Assembly (NCBI RefSeq): GCF_022414595.1
Contig: NZ_JADWYO010000010.1
Location: 1 to 64,000 of the forward strand
Direction of reading: 5' to 3'
DNA length: 64,000 bases
Source: Streptomyces sp. MUM 203J
GTDB lineage: Bacteria > Actinomycetota > Actinomycetes > Streptomycetales > Streptomycetaceae
A program made the translations under genes and the position numbers. Positions 45,524 through 53,668 of this stretch are shown here, piece after piece (the stretch's first letter is position 1; every line of letters starts with the position of its first letter). The notes below the pieces were generated by a model. It saw nothing but the letters and a program-made list of their open reading frames with translations. It was not told where the DNA came from and searched no databases.

Positions 45524-46972
45524 ATGAACAAGACGATCAGAAGAGCCGCGGTCTTCTCCCTCCTGCTGGTCTTCGCGCTGCTGCTGCGGGCGACCTGGCT
45601 GCAGGGCTACGAGGCGAAGGCGCTCGCGGACCACGAGGAGAACCGGCGGAACACCATCGCCCGGTACGCGCGGCCGCCCGGGGACATCGTCGTGGCCGGG
45701 ACCCCGGTCACCGGCTCGGCGCGCACGGGGAGCGGCGACCTCGCGTACCAGCGGACGTACCCGGACGGCGAGCTGTACGCACCGGTCACCGGGTTCAGCT
45801 CCCAGGTGTACGGGGCGACGCAGCTGGAGGGCGTCTACGCCGAGGTGCTGGACGGCACCGACCCGCGCCTGAAGAACCCGCTGGACGCGCTCACCGGCGA
45901 GCGGGCCGAGCCGGGCTCCGTCCTCACCACCGTCGACCCCACCGTGCAGAAGGCCGGCTTCGAGGCGCTCGGCGGCAAGAAGGGCGCCGCGGTCGCCCTC
46001 GACCCGGCGACGGGGCGGATCCTCGGCGTCGTCAGCACCCCGTCGTACGACCCGTCGGTGATCGCGGGCGCGGGCAGCGGCGAGGCATGGAAGAAGCTGG
46101 AGGCGGACCCGGACAAGCCTCTGGTGAACCGGGCGATCCGGCAGCCGGTGGCGCCGGGGTCGACGTTCAAGCTGGTCGTCGCGGCGGCGGCGCTGGAGGA
46201 CGGGCTGTACGGCTCCGTGGACGAGGCGACGGACAGCCCGCAGCCGTACACGATGCCGGGCACCACCCGGGTCCTGGAGAACGAGAACCCGTCCGCCCCC
46301 TGCCGGAACGCGTCGATCCGCACCGCGCTGCGGTACTCCTGCAACAACGTCTTCGGCAAGATGGCCGTCGACCTGGGCCAGGACCGGGTCCGGGCGATGG
46401 CCGAGAGGTTCGGCTTCAACGACGAGCAGCAGGACATGCCGGTGCGGGCGTACGAGAGCGTGTATCCGGCCGGCATGGACGAGGCGCAGACCGCGCTGTC
46501 GGGCATCGGACAGTTCGATGTGACGGCGACGCCGTTCCAGATGGCGCTGGTGTCCTCGGCTCTCGCTCACGACGGGCTGCTGGCCTCGCCGCACCTGGTG
46601 GAGAAGGTGGTGGACGCCGACGGGGACACCCTGGAGTCGTACGGGGACGGGGACACCCGGCGGATCGTGTCGGCGTCGACCGCCCGGCAGCTGCGCTCCG
46701 CGATGGTCACGGTCGTCGAGGACGGGACGGGCAGCAACGCCCGCATCGACGGCGCCGAGGTCGGCGGCAAGACCGGTACGGCCCAGCGCGGGGTGGACAA
46801 CAGCGAGAAGCCCTACGCCTGGTTCACCTCGTACGCGAAGGACGACCGGACCGGGAAGGAGGTCGCGGTCGCGGTCTTCGTGGAGGACTCGGACGCGGCC
46901 CGCTCGGAGGTGAGCGGCAACGGACTGGCCGCGCCGGTGGCGCGGGCGATGATGGAGGCGGCACTCAAGTAG
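45524..46972 (+). CDS. penicillin-binding protein, class B-like transpeptidase
   Basis: A 482-residue membrane-anchored transpeptidase. One N-terminal helix (AVFSLLLVFALLLRATWL) is followed by a short dimerisation-type domain (about 40-150). The transpeptidase domain has all three motifs: STFK at 213-216, SCN at 272-274 and KTGT at 416-419. This is the small actinobacterial PbpA group related to SCO1875, thought to act in cell elongation or sporulation septation. It follows a two-component system by 65 nt. Confidence 0.93.
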   Translation: MNKTIRRAAVFSLLLVFALLLRATWLQGYEAKALADHEENRRNTIARYARPPGDIVVAGTPVTGSARTGSGDLAYQRTYPDGELYAPVTGFSSQVYGATQLEGVYAEVLDGTDPRLKNPLDALTGERAEPGSVLTTVDPTVQKAGFEALGGKKGAAVALDPATGRILGVVSTPSYDPSVIAGAGSGEAWKKLEADPDKPLVNRAIRQPVAPGSTFKLVVAAAALEDGLYGSVDEATDSPQPYTMPGTTRVLENENPSAPCRNASIRTALRYSCNNVFGKMAVDLGQDRVRAMAERFGFNDEQQDMPVRAYESVYPAGMDEAQTALSGIGQFDVTATPFQMALVSSALAHDGLLASPHLVEKVVDADGDTLESYGDGDTRRIVSASTARQLRSAMVTVVEDGTGSNARIDGAEVGGKTGTAQRGVDNSEKPYAWFTSYAKDDRTGKEVAVAVFVEDSDAARSEVSGNGLAAPVARAMMEAALK

Positions 46973-47100
46973 GTTCCTCGGAAGCCGTGTTGGGGCCGGG
47001 GTCGGCTGCCGGGGCCGGTCGAGGTTCGCCGCGGCCGGGGTGATAGGCAGGGACAGACGTACGTCCCGCCCCGCTCCCCCCACCCGGAGGTCCCGCCGCC

Positions 47101-47559
47101 ATGCCCGCCCGCGATCGTTTCCGGCTCCGCCCCCGCTCCCTGTCCGGCTGGACCATGGCGGTCTTCGGGCTCCTGGCCTCCGCGCTGGGGGTGGTGGGGC
47201 TGCTGGCGCCCGGCGTGCTGCTGACGGCCATGGGCTTCGACCCCTCGCCGTTCGCCTGCTTCGGCCCGATACCGGACGGCGTCGTCGACGCCACGCCGAC
47301 ACTGCTCACCGCTTCGTCCATGGCGGCGGTGAACATGGGCGTGTACTACCTGCTGGCGGCGCTGGCCGACTGGCGGGCGTTCTTCCGCTGGACGGTGCCG
47401 TTCCGGCTGCTGACCTGCGCGGTGTTCACACTCGCGGTCGTCTCGGGGCGTGCCCCCGACGGGTTCCTGGGTGTGGGCCTGTGGGAGGGCCTGGGCGCGC
47501 TGGCGACCTGGGTGGCGCTGCGGCAGGACGCACGGCGGGAGGCGGCGGCCGCGGCGTGA
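47101..47559 (+). CDS. small membrane protein of unknown function
   Basis: A 152-residue protein with four hydrophobic helices: TMAVFGLLASALGVVGLLAPG, LLTASSMAAVNMGVYYLLAA, FRLLTCAVFTLAVVSG and LGVGLWEGLGALATWVAL. The N-terminal head is basic. The layout recalls DoxX-like or DUF4267-like four-helix proteins, but no diagnostic motif is visible. It stands alone, 129 bp after the penicillin-binding protein gene, with a terminator downstream. Confidence 0.6.
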   Translation: MPARDRFRLRPRSLSGWTMAVFGLLASALGVVGLLAPGVLLTAMGFDPSPFACFGPIPDGVVDATPTLLTASSMAAVNMGVYYLLAALADWRAFFRWTVPFRLLTCAVFTLAVVSGRAPDGFLGVGLWEGLGALATWVALRQDARREAAAAA

Positions 47560-47797
47560 GCCCCGGGAGCGTACGCCCGGCAGATCATCGCTCCGGCCGG
47601 GCCGTACGGGGGGATGGCCCGGCCGGAAGCTGTGGTGCGGGGGCGGTGCACCCACGGGGGACGGATACGTCCGCGTCCGCACCGCAAGCGACCCTAGAGG
47701 CCTCGGCGGCCGTCCGTGATCCACTTCGCGCGGCCCCCGGTCCGCAATGCGCGGCCCGCTGAGGCATCGTCAGGTGTACAGGAGCACCGCCGGGCGC

Positions 47798-47827
47798 CCG
47801 GCACGGCCGGGGCGCCGGCCGTGCCGG
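47798..47827. terminator. bidirectional terminator
   Basis: CCGGCACGGCC at 47798-47808 pairs with GGCCGTGCCGG at 47817-47827 around an 8-nt loop. It ends 2 nt from the stop codon of the AraC-type gene and also serves the convergent membrane-protein gene. Confidence 0.75.
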
Positions 47828-47829
47828 CG

Positions 47830-48855
47830 TCAGCCGCGCGCGGGGGGCCCGGCCTGCAAGGTCCGGGACGGGGCCTCCCCGAACCGCTCCCGGTAGCTGG
47901 CCGCGAACCGCCCCAGGTGCGTGAACCCCCAGCGCCACGCCACCTCGCTCACCGTGAGCCCGCCGCCCGGCTCCGCCGCCCGCAGTTCGTCCCGTACCCG
48001 CTCCAGCCGCACGTCCCGGACGTAGCCCATCGGCGTCGTCCCGACATGGGCCCGGAACGACTCCTGGAGCCGCCGGGCGCTCACCCGGGCCAGCGCCGCC
48101 AGTTCGGTCGTGGTGAACGGGTGCTCGGGCCGCTCCCGTACCGCGTCGATGACCCGCTTGACCGGCGCGGGCCGCAGCGGGCCCGCCGGGCGGTCGAGCT
48201 CCTCCCGGTAAGGGTGCCCGGCAGCCAGCAGCAGCCCCGTCAGCAGCGCGTCCTGGACAGGCCGTGCCATCAGCGGATGCCCGGCCAGCCCCTCCGGCTG
48301 CCCCATCTCCGCGGCGACCCGCCGCAGCAGCGCGGCCCACTCCCGCCCGGGCCCTCCTGTCAGGTCCAGTGCGGGTGCGAAGGACAGCCCGCGGCGCGGA
48401 CAGCGCCCCAGCAGCTCCTCCAGGTGCTCCCACAGCGCGGCCTTCGCGATCTTCACGGCGACGATCCGGCAGTCCCCCGCCCACCGGTCCACGACGACCG
48501 CCCCGGACGGGTCCAGGATGTTGCCCTGCCCGGGCGTCGCCACCACGGCGGGCGCGCGGCCCTGCCGCAGCTCCAGCCGTCCGCTCAGCGGCAGGTTCAC
48601 GTGGTAGGCACCGAGGTCCCCGAATCTCATCCGCACATCGGCGCCGCATTGCATGTCACCGACCGTGAACGGCCCGAAGGCGACCGTCTCGAAGCGCGCG
48701 GCGAACCGCCGCGTCCCGCCGCGGCCGCCGCCCCGCGGCCCCTCCTCTTCCCCCTCTCCTTCGATGACGTCCATGAAATTGGCGTAGAACCGGGCGGCTA
48801 TCTCCTGCCGCGCCTCGTCCACGTCCCCCGTATGAAAAGTGGTCCTTCCAGTCAC
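47830..48855 (-). CDS. AraC-family transcriptional regulator
   Basis: A 341-residue AraC protein. The N-terminal half is a cupin-like effector domain (ARFETVAFGPFTVGDMQCGAD, then YHVNLPLSGRLELRQGR) of the AraC_binding_2 sort. The C-terminal 100 residues hold two HTH units: FTTTELAALARVSARRLQESFRAHVGTTPMGYVRDVRLERVRDEL and VSEVAWRWGFTHLGRFAASYRERFGEAPS in outline. GTG 48855 (TGRTTFHTGDV) is taken as start; its ribosome site is weak. It is divergent from the TerD gene by 51 bp, so it may regulate that gene. Confidence 0.88.
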   Translation of the reverse strand: MTGRTTFHTGDVDEARQEIAARFYANFMDVIEGEGEEEGPRGGGRGGTRRFAARFETVAFGPFTVGDMQCGADVRMRFGDLGAYHVNLPLSGRLELRQGRAPAVVATPGQGNILDPSGAVVVDRWAGDCRIVAVKIAKAALWEHLEELLGRCPRRGLSFAPALDLTGGPGREWAALLRRVAAEMGQPEGLAGHPLMARPVQDALLTGLLLAAGHPYREELDRPAGPLRPAPVKRVIDAVRERPEHPFTTTELAALARVSARRLQESFRAHVGTTPMGYVRDVRLERVRDELRAAEPGGGLTVSEVAWRWGFTHLGRFAASYRERFGEAPSRTLQAGPPARG

Positions 48856-48906
48856 GGGTCGCCAGGGTAAGGGAACGGTAAAGCGGACCTGTTCGTTACG
48901 CCTCAC

Positions 48907-50082
48907 ATGACAGCAATGACCCCAGGCTCGAACATCCCCCTGTCCGCCGCACGCGTCGCGGTGGACGTCGCCGCGCCGGTACGGCTCGACGTGTCGGGCC
49001 TGCTGCTCACCGCCGCAGGCAAGGTGCGCTCGGACAGCGACTTCATCTTCTACAACCAGCCGTCGGGACCCGGTGTCGGCTACCGGTCGGGCGGGGGTAC
49101 GGCTCCGGACGCCATCACCGTCGACACCGCGGCCGTCCCGGCGGACATCGAGAGGATCGTCGTCACCGCCAGCCCGGACGCGGCGGGCCAGACGTTCCAG
49201 GGCATCGAGCCGACGGCCACCGTGCGCGACGCCGCCACGGGCGCCGTCCTCGCCACGTTCACCCCGCCGCGTCTCGACGCCGAGACGGCGCTGGTGGTCA
49301 TGGAGGTCTACCGGCGGGGCGGCGCGTGGAAGGCCCGCGCGGTGGGTCAGGGGTATGCGAACGGACTGGCCGGGATCGCGACGGACTTCGGCGTGACGGT
49401 GGAGGAGGAACCGGCCGCCGCTCCCGCCCCCGCGGCGCCGGCCGCCGCGCCTCCGATGCCCGCGGCCCCGCCGCCGGTGCCGGCCGCGCCGCCCGCGGCC
49501 ACCGGGAAGATCAACCTGGACAAGGGCCGGGTGAGCCTCCAGAAGAACCAGACGGTGTCCCTGGTCAAGGGCGGCCGGCCCCTGCTCTCCCAGGTGCGGA
49601 TGGGCCTCGGCTGGGAGCCCGCCTACCGGGCCAAGGACATCGACCTGGACGCGTCGGTCATCGCGTACGGACCGCAGCGCAACCACCTGGACAGCTGCTA
49701 CTTCGGCAAGCTGACGATCCTGGGCGGCGCGATCAAGCACTCCGGTGACAACCTGACGGGCGAGGGCGCCGGGGACGACGAGGTCATCACGGTCGATCTG
49801 GGCCGTCTTCCGGCGGAGGCGACGGGCCTGGTCTTCACCGTGAACTCCTTCTCCGGGCAGAAGTTCACCGAGGTCGCCAAGGCGTACTGCCGTCTGCTGG
49901 ACGCCGCGACCGGGGAGGAGCTGGTCCGCTTCGACCTCACCAGCGCGAAGCCGGAGACCGGCGTCATGATGTGCAAGCTCATCCGCCAGTTCTCCGGCGA
50001 GTGGGAGATGACGGCGCTGGGCGACTTCGTGCACTCCCGCACCGTCCGCGGCATGGTGAAGCCCGCCTCCCAGGCGCTGTGA
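48907..50082 (+). CDS. TerD-family protein with two tandem TerD domains
   Basis: A 391-residue soluble protein. TerD domain 1 occupies about residues 10-165 (VRLDVSGLLLTAAGKVRSDSDFIFYNQPS carries an acidic DSDFIFYNQ site). A Pro/Ala linker follows (about 168-198). TerD domain 2 occupies about 200-391 (VSLVKGG, MGLGWEPAY, DLDASVIAY, SGDNLTGEGAGDDE). TerD domains bind calcium through Asp/Asn residues such as those in SGDNLTGEG. They occur in tellurite-resistance and wider stress systems. No terB, terC or ATP-grasp ter genes are adjacent. Divergent from an AraC regulator. Confidence 0.92.
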   Translation: MTAMTPGSNIPLSAARVAVDVAAPVRLDVSGLLLTAAGKVRSDSDFIFYNQPSGPGVGYRSGGGTAPDAITVDTAAVPADIERIVVTASPDAAGQTFQGIEPTATVRDAATGAVLATFTPPRLDAETALVVMEVYRRGGAWKARAVGQGYANGLAGIATDFGVTVEEEPAAAPAPAAPAAAPPMPAAPPPVPAAPPAATGKINLDKGRVSLQKNQTVSLVKGGRPLLSQVRMGLGWEPAYRAKDIDLDASVIAYGPQRNHLDSCYFGKLTILGGAIKHSGDNLTGEGAGDDEVITVDLGRLPAEATGLVFTVNSFSGQKFTEVAKAYCRLLDAATGEELVRFDLTSAKPETGVMMCKLIRQFSGEWEMTALGDFVHSRTVRGMVKPASQAL

Positions 50083-50086
50083 GAGC

Positions 50087-50124
50087 GGGCGGGGGCCGCC
50101 CCGGGGCAGGCTCGGCCCCCGCCC
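50087..50124. terminator. bidirectional terminator
   Basis: GGGCGGGGGCC at 50087-50097 pairs with GGCCCCCGCCC at 50114-50124, between the convergent TerD and PhoX-type genes. Confidence 0.75.
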
Positions 50125-50130
50125 GTCGCC

Positions 50131-51531
50131 TCAGGCGCGCGGTGCGCGGTGCCAGGGCCCGGTGATCGCCAGCAGCAGACCGGGCTTCTGGATGTTCGCG
50201 TACAGGGTCCTGCCGTCGGGCGAGAAGACGACTCCGGCGAACTCGGAGTCATTCAGGTCGTTGCGGGCGATCGGGTAGGTGCGTCCGCTGTCCGTCGCGC
50301 CGAACAGGTGCTGTACGCCCTCGCCGTCCTCGGCGAGGACGAGCCCGCCGTACGGGGACACGGTGATGTTGTCGGGCCCGTCGAAGGCGCCGTCCCGTTC
50401 GGGGTCCCGGTTGACGCCGAGCAGCACCTTGAGGGTGAGGGTGCGGCGCCTCGGGTCGTAGAACCAGACCTGCCCGTCGTGCGGAGCGCCGGGGCTCTCG
50501 TCACGGGCGTACGAGGAGACGATGTACGCCCCGCCGTCGGCCCACCACATGCCCTCCAGCTTCCGGGCGCGGGTGATCTCGCCGTCTCCGAACTGCTCCC
50601 GTACGGCGACGGCGACGGCGTCCCGGTCGGGGACGTCGACCCAGTCGACGCCGTACACGATGCCGATCCGGGTGGCGCGGGACAGGTCGTCGACGTACCG
50701 GCCGCCGGAGTCGAAGCAGCGGGGTGCCTGGAGGACCCCGGCGTCGTCGGCCAGGGTGCGCAGCCTGCCGCGGCCGTGGCGGAAGCCCTGCGGGGGGACC
50801 CAGCGGTAGAAGAGTCCGTTGGGCCGGGAGTCGTCCTCGGTGAGGTAGGCGTGGCCGCGCTTCGGGTCGATGACGACGGCCTCGTGGTCGAACCGCCCGA
50901 ACGCCTTGACGGGCTTCGGGTGCCGGTTGGCCCGACGGTCGTACGGGTCGACCTCGAACACGTACCCGTGGTCCTTGGTCATCCCGTTCTCACCGGCCCG
51001 GTCGGAGTTCTCCTCACAGGTGAGCCAGGTGCCCCACGGGGTGGATCCGCCGGCGCAGTTGGTGGACGTCCCCGCGATCCCGACCCACTCCGCGGTGCGC
51101 CCGTCGCGCTGGACCTCGACGACGGTGCAGCCCCCGGAGGCGGCCGGGTCGTACACCAGCCCCTCGCTGAGCGGCACGGGGTGGTCCCAGCCGGCCCGAG
51201 GGCCCTTCAGCTCATGGTTGTTGACGAGCAGGGTCACCCCCCGGGGCCCGGGAAACGCGGCCGTGCCGTCGTGCCTCCCCGGCGTGAACTCACCGCTCTC
51301 CAGCCGGGTGACCCCGCTGTGGGTGAGCACCCGGTACGAGAACCCGGCGGGCAGGGCCAGCAGGCCCTCGGGGTCGTCGACGAGCGGTCCGTACCCGCAG
51401 CGCGCGGCGGCGTCCTGCGGGGCGGCGACGGCGCCGGGCGCGGTGGCCAGCGCCCCCACGCTCCCGGTCAGCGCCAGCCCACCCCCGACGACGGCGGACT
51501 GCCTGGCGAACTCTCTTCGGTTGAGCGGCAT
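50131..51531 (-). CDS. Tat-exported PhoX-family (DUF839) alkaline phosphatase
   Basis: A 466-residue secreted enzyme. The N-terminus has a twin-arginine signal (NRREFARQSAVVGGGLALTG) with a cleavage region near AVAA at residue 38. The mature part has DUF839/PhoX segments: TLLVNNHELKGPRAGWDHP, TWLTCEENSDRAGENG, GRFDHEAVVIDPKRGHAYLTEDD and DGPDNITVSPYGGLVLAEDG. They are rich in Asp, Glu and Asn suited to the calcium-iron centre of PhoX. It should release phosphate from organic esters outside the cell. A PHO box lies 51 nt upstream. It may be the phosphatase called PhoC in S. coelicolor, but I am not sure of that name. Confidence 0.87.
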   Translation of the reverse strand: MPLNRREFARQSAVVGGGLALTGSVGALATAPGAVAAPQDAAARCGYGPLVDDPEGLLALPAGFSYRVLTHSGVTRLESGEFTPGRHDGTAAFPGPRGVTLLVNNHELKGPRAGWDHPVPLSEGLVYDPAASGGCTVVEVQRDGRTAEWVGIAGTSTNCAGGSTPWGTWLTCEENSDRAGENGMTKDHGYVFEVDPYDRRANRHPKPVKAFGRFDHEAVVIDPKRGHAYLTEDDSRPNGLFYRWVPPQGFRHGRGRLRTLADDAGVLQAPRCFDSGGRYVDDLSRATRIGIVYGVDWVDVPDRDAVAVAVREQFGDGEITRARKLEGMWWADGGAYIVSSYARDESPGAPHDGQVWFYDPRRRTLTLKVLLGVNRDPERDGAFDGPDNITVSPYGGLVLAEDGEGVQHLFGATDSGRTYPIARNDLNDSEFAGVVFSPDGRTLYANIQKPGLLLAITGPWHRAPRA

Positions 51532-51581
51532 CCCACGGCTCCCTACTGGCCCGGCATTGCCCCGACACGCTCCCGCCCCCG

Positions 51582-51599
51582 ACTGAACAGCCGTTGAAC
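51582..51599 (-). promoter_or_regulatory. PHO box upstream of the PhoX-type gene
   Basis: Reading the minus strand, GTTCAAC begins at 51599 and GTTCAGT begins at 51588, two PhoP-type units exactly 11 bp apart (five of seven consensus bases each). The site ends 50 nt before the start codon, the same spacing as at pitH2. Confidence 0.7.
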
Positions 51600-51984
51600 A
51601 GCACACGTCAACACCGGGACCCGTACTTGGCCGATACCACCGGTTCCGCCGCGGGTGCCTCCGCGCCGTGACCCGCACCGCCGACCTGCCGCCCGGCTCG
51701 GGCACGTGCATCACGGCGGTGCCCGCGCCCCGCCCGACGCGGGGCACCCCGCAGGCCCCGGCTCGCGGGCCGGGTCGCGTCCGGGCGGAGCACGCCCGGG
51801 CCGCGAGGACCGGCGCGCCCTCCGCCGGCTCCCGGCTCCCGGCTCCCGGCCGCACTCGGTCAGGGGGCGCATCCGCACCGGCGGAGCCTTCGCCGACACC
51901 CGCGCCGTCGGGCATCCGCAGGCACCGGCCACCGGGGGTGAGAGCGCACCGGTCCCGGACGCGGCACGGCCCGCCTGCCAGTCC
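51600..51984. other. intergenic region with a short CGGCTCC tandem repeat
   Basis: No gene is supported. CGGCTCC occurs three times in tandem from 51826 to 51846. The rest is GC-rich sequence between the PhoX-type promoter and the 3' end of the unknown gene at 51985. Confidence 0.4.
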
Positions 51985-53454
51985 CTATCCGCGGGACCGG
52001 GCCTTGAAGGCCGCCTTGCGGGCCTCCTTGGCCAGGCCCTTGTCCCGGTGCAGCCGCCCCACCGCCTCCAGCACCTCCGCCGTCGCCGGATGCGACACCC
52101 GCCACGCCTGCTCGAAGAACCCGCTGTGCCGCCCCGTCAACCCCTCGATGAGGTCCTGGAGTTCACTCAGATCCCCGTCCGCCGCCAGCTGCGCGGCGAT
52201 CGTGTCGACGGCCAGCCAGAACACCATCTCCTCCGGCGGCACCGGCACATCCGCCGCGCCCTGCTCGGCCAGCCACACCCGGGCCAGCCCGCCCAGCTCC
52301 GGGTCGTCCAGCACCTCCCGTACCGCGGGCTCCGCGGCCGGCCCGGCCAGCGCGAGGGCCTGCTGGCAGTGCAGCCGCCGCAGCGGGGACTCCTCGTCGG
52401 TCCCCTTCGCCGCGGCCAGCAGCTCCCGCGCCGCCTCCGACGGCTCCCGCACGGCCAGCCACGCCTCGGTCTCGGCCCGCGCGGCCGCCTGCGGGAACCG
52501 CCCCGCCGCGGTGAGCAGCGCCCGTGCGTCCCGCCCGGCCAGCTCGCCCACCACGGGCGCGTCGACCCCGGCCTCCAGCAGCCGGCTGCGGATGCCGTAC
52601 AGCCCGAGCGGCGTCAGCCGCACCATCCCGTACCGGGAGACGTCCTCGTCGTCCCCGACCGGCTCCGCCGCACCGCCCGCGTCCTCGTCGTCGACCAGCA
52701 GGGATTCGTCCACCGGCCGGTACTCGACGACTCCCATCGGCTCCAGCAGCCGGAACTGGTCGTCGAGGCGCATCATGACCTCCGACACCTGCTCCAGGAC
52801 CGCGTCCGTGGGCTCCCCCATGTCCTCGGGCACGACGACCGACGCGGCGAGCGCGGGCAGCGGCACGGGCGTGTCGTCGACGCCGCCCTCCCCGACGGTG
52901 AGCAGGTACAGGTTGCCGAGGACGCTGTCGAGGAACTCGGCCTCGGCCTCGGGGTCCCAGTCCAGCGCCGACAGGTCGAGCTCGCCGTCCTCGCCCACGA
53001 GCGCGTCGATGTCGTCCACCACGGGCGTGGCCGCGTCGGCACACACGGTCTCCAGCCCGTCCAGCCACAGCGCGAGCACGTCCTGCGGGGCGCCCCCGGT
53101 CACCAGCGGCAGCAGGTCCCCGGGCTCCGCGGCGCCCTCGTCGCCGGTGCCATCCCCGGCGCCCTCGGCCTCCTCGGGGTCATGGACCGTCACCAGTCCC
53201 GTGTCGACGGCGACCCGCCACGCCTCGCTCGCGTAGGCCTCGCCGTCCTCGTCCGTTTCGAGGCCCAGCTCCCGCGCCGCGTCCGGCAGCTGCTCGTCGA
53301 CGAGTTCGCCGCCCGCTCCTACCCGGGTCCCGGGCCCGGCCCACCGGGCGAGCCGCACGGCCCGCGACATGAGCGGCGCGGCGAGCGCGTCCCGGGCCAG
53401 TTCGGCCTCCGAGGGGAGCCGCACCGGCGGCAGGGTCGGGCGGTCTTCGGACAT
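51985..53454 (-). CDS. large acidic protein of unknown function (paralogue of 15167-16594)
   Basis: A 489-residue soluble protein, very acidic in its middle (for example VVDDIDALVGEDGELDLSAL and DDEDAGGAAEPVGDDEDV). It has helical-repeat character at the C-terminus (PLRRLHCQQALALAGPAAEP, GLARVWLAEQGAAD, HPATAEVLEAVGRLHRDKGL, KEARKAAFKARSRG). Those last 150 residues align with the end of the 15167-16594 protein. The N-terminal part (DALAAPLMSRAVRLARWAG, then LGLETDEDGEAYASEAWRVAVDTGLV) may be a winged-helix-like region. ATG 53454 (MSEDRPTLP) is favoured. Function unknown. Confidence 0.7.
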   Translation of the reverse strand: MSEDRPTLPPVRLPSEAELARDALAAPLMSRAVRLARWAGPGTRVGAGGELVDEQLPDAARELGLETDEDGEAYASEAWRVAVDTGLVTVHDPEEAEGAGDGTGDEGAAEPGDLLPLVTGGAPQDVLALWLDGLETVCADAATPVVDDIDALVGEDGELDLSALDWDPEAEAEFLDSVLGNLYLLTVGEGGVDDTPVPLPALAASVVVPEDMGEPTDAVLEQVSEVMMRLDDQFRLLEPMGVVEYRPVDESLLVDDEDAGGAAEPVGDDEDVSRYGMVRLTPLGLYGIRSRLLEAGVDAPVVGELAGRDARALLTAAGRFPQAAARAETEAWLAVREPSEAARELLAAAKGTDEESPLRRLHCQQALALAGPAAEPAVREVLDDPELGGLARVWLAEQGAADVPVPPEEMVFWLAVDTIAAQLAADGDLSELQDLIEGLTGRHSGFFEQAWRVSHPATAEVLEAVGRLHRDKGLAKEARKAAFKARSRG

Positions 53455-53668
53455 CAGGGTCTCTCTCCTCGGAAACATGAGCCAAGCGGCCCCCAGCGTA
53501 GACGCAATCGGGGGCATCTCCGGCGGTTCATCTGCCTGTCAGGCCCATTACACCGGGAAACCCTTGACAAGTTGGGCTCCCGCTTAAGAGATTGACGCGC
53601 GTAGAGCGGCCACCCATCGGTTTCAGCCACTCAACACCTCACCTCCCACCACCTCTTGGAGCTCACCC

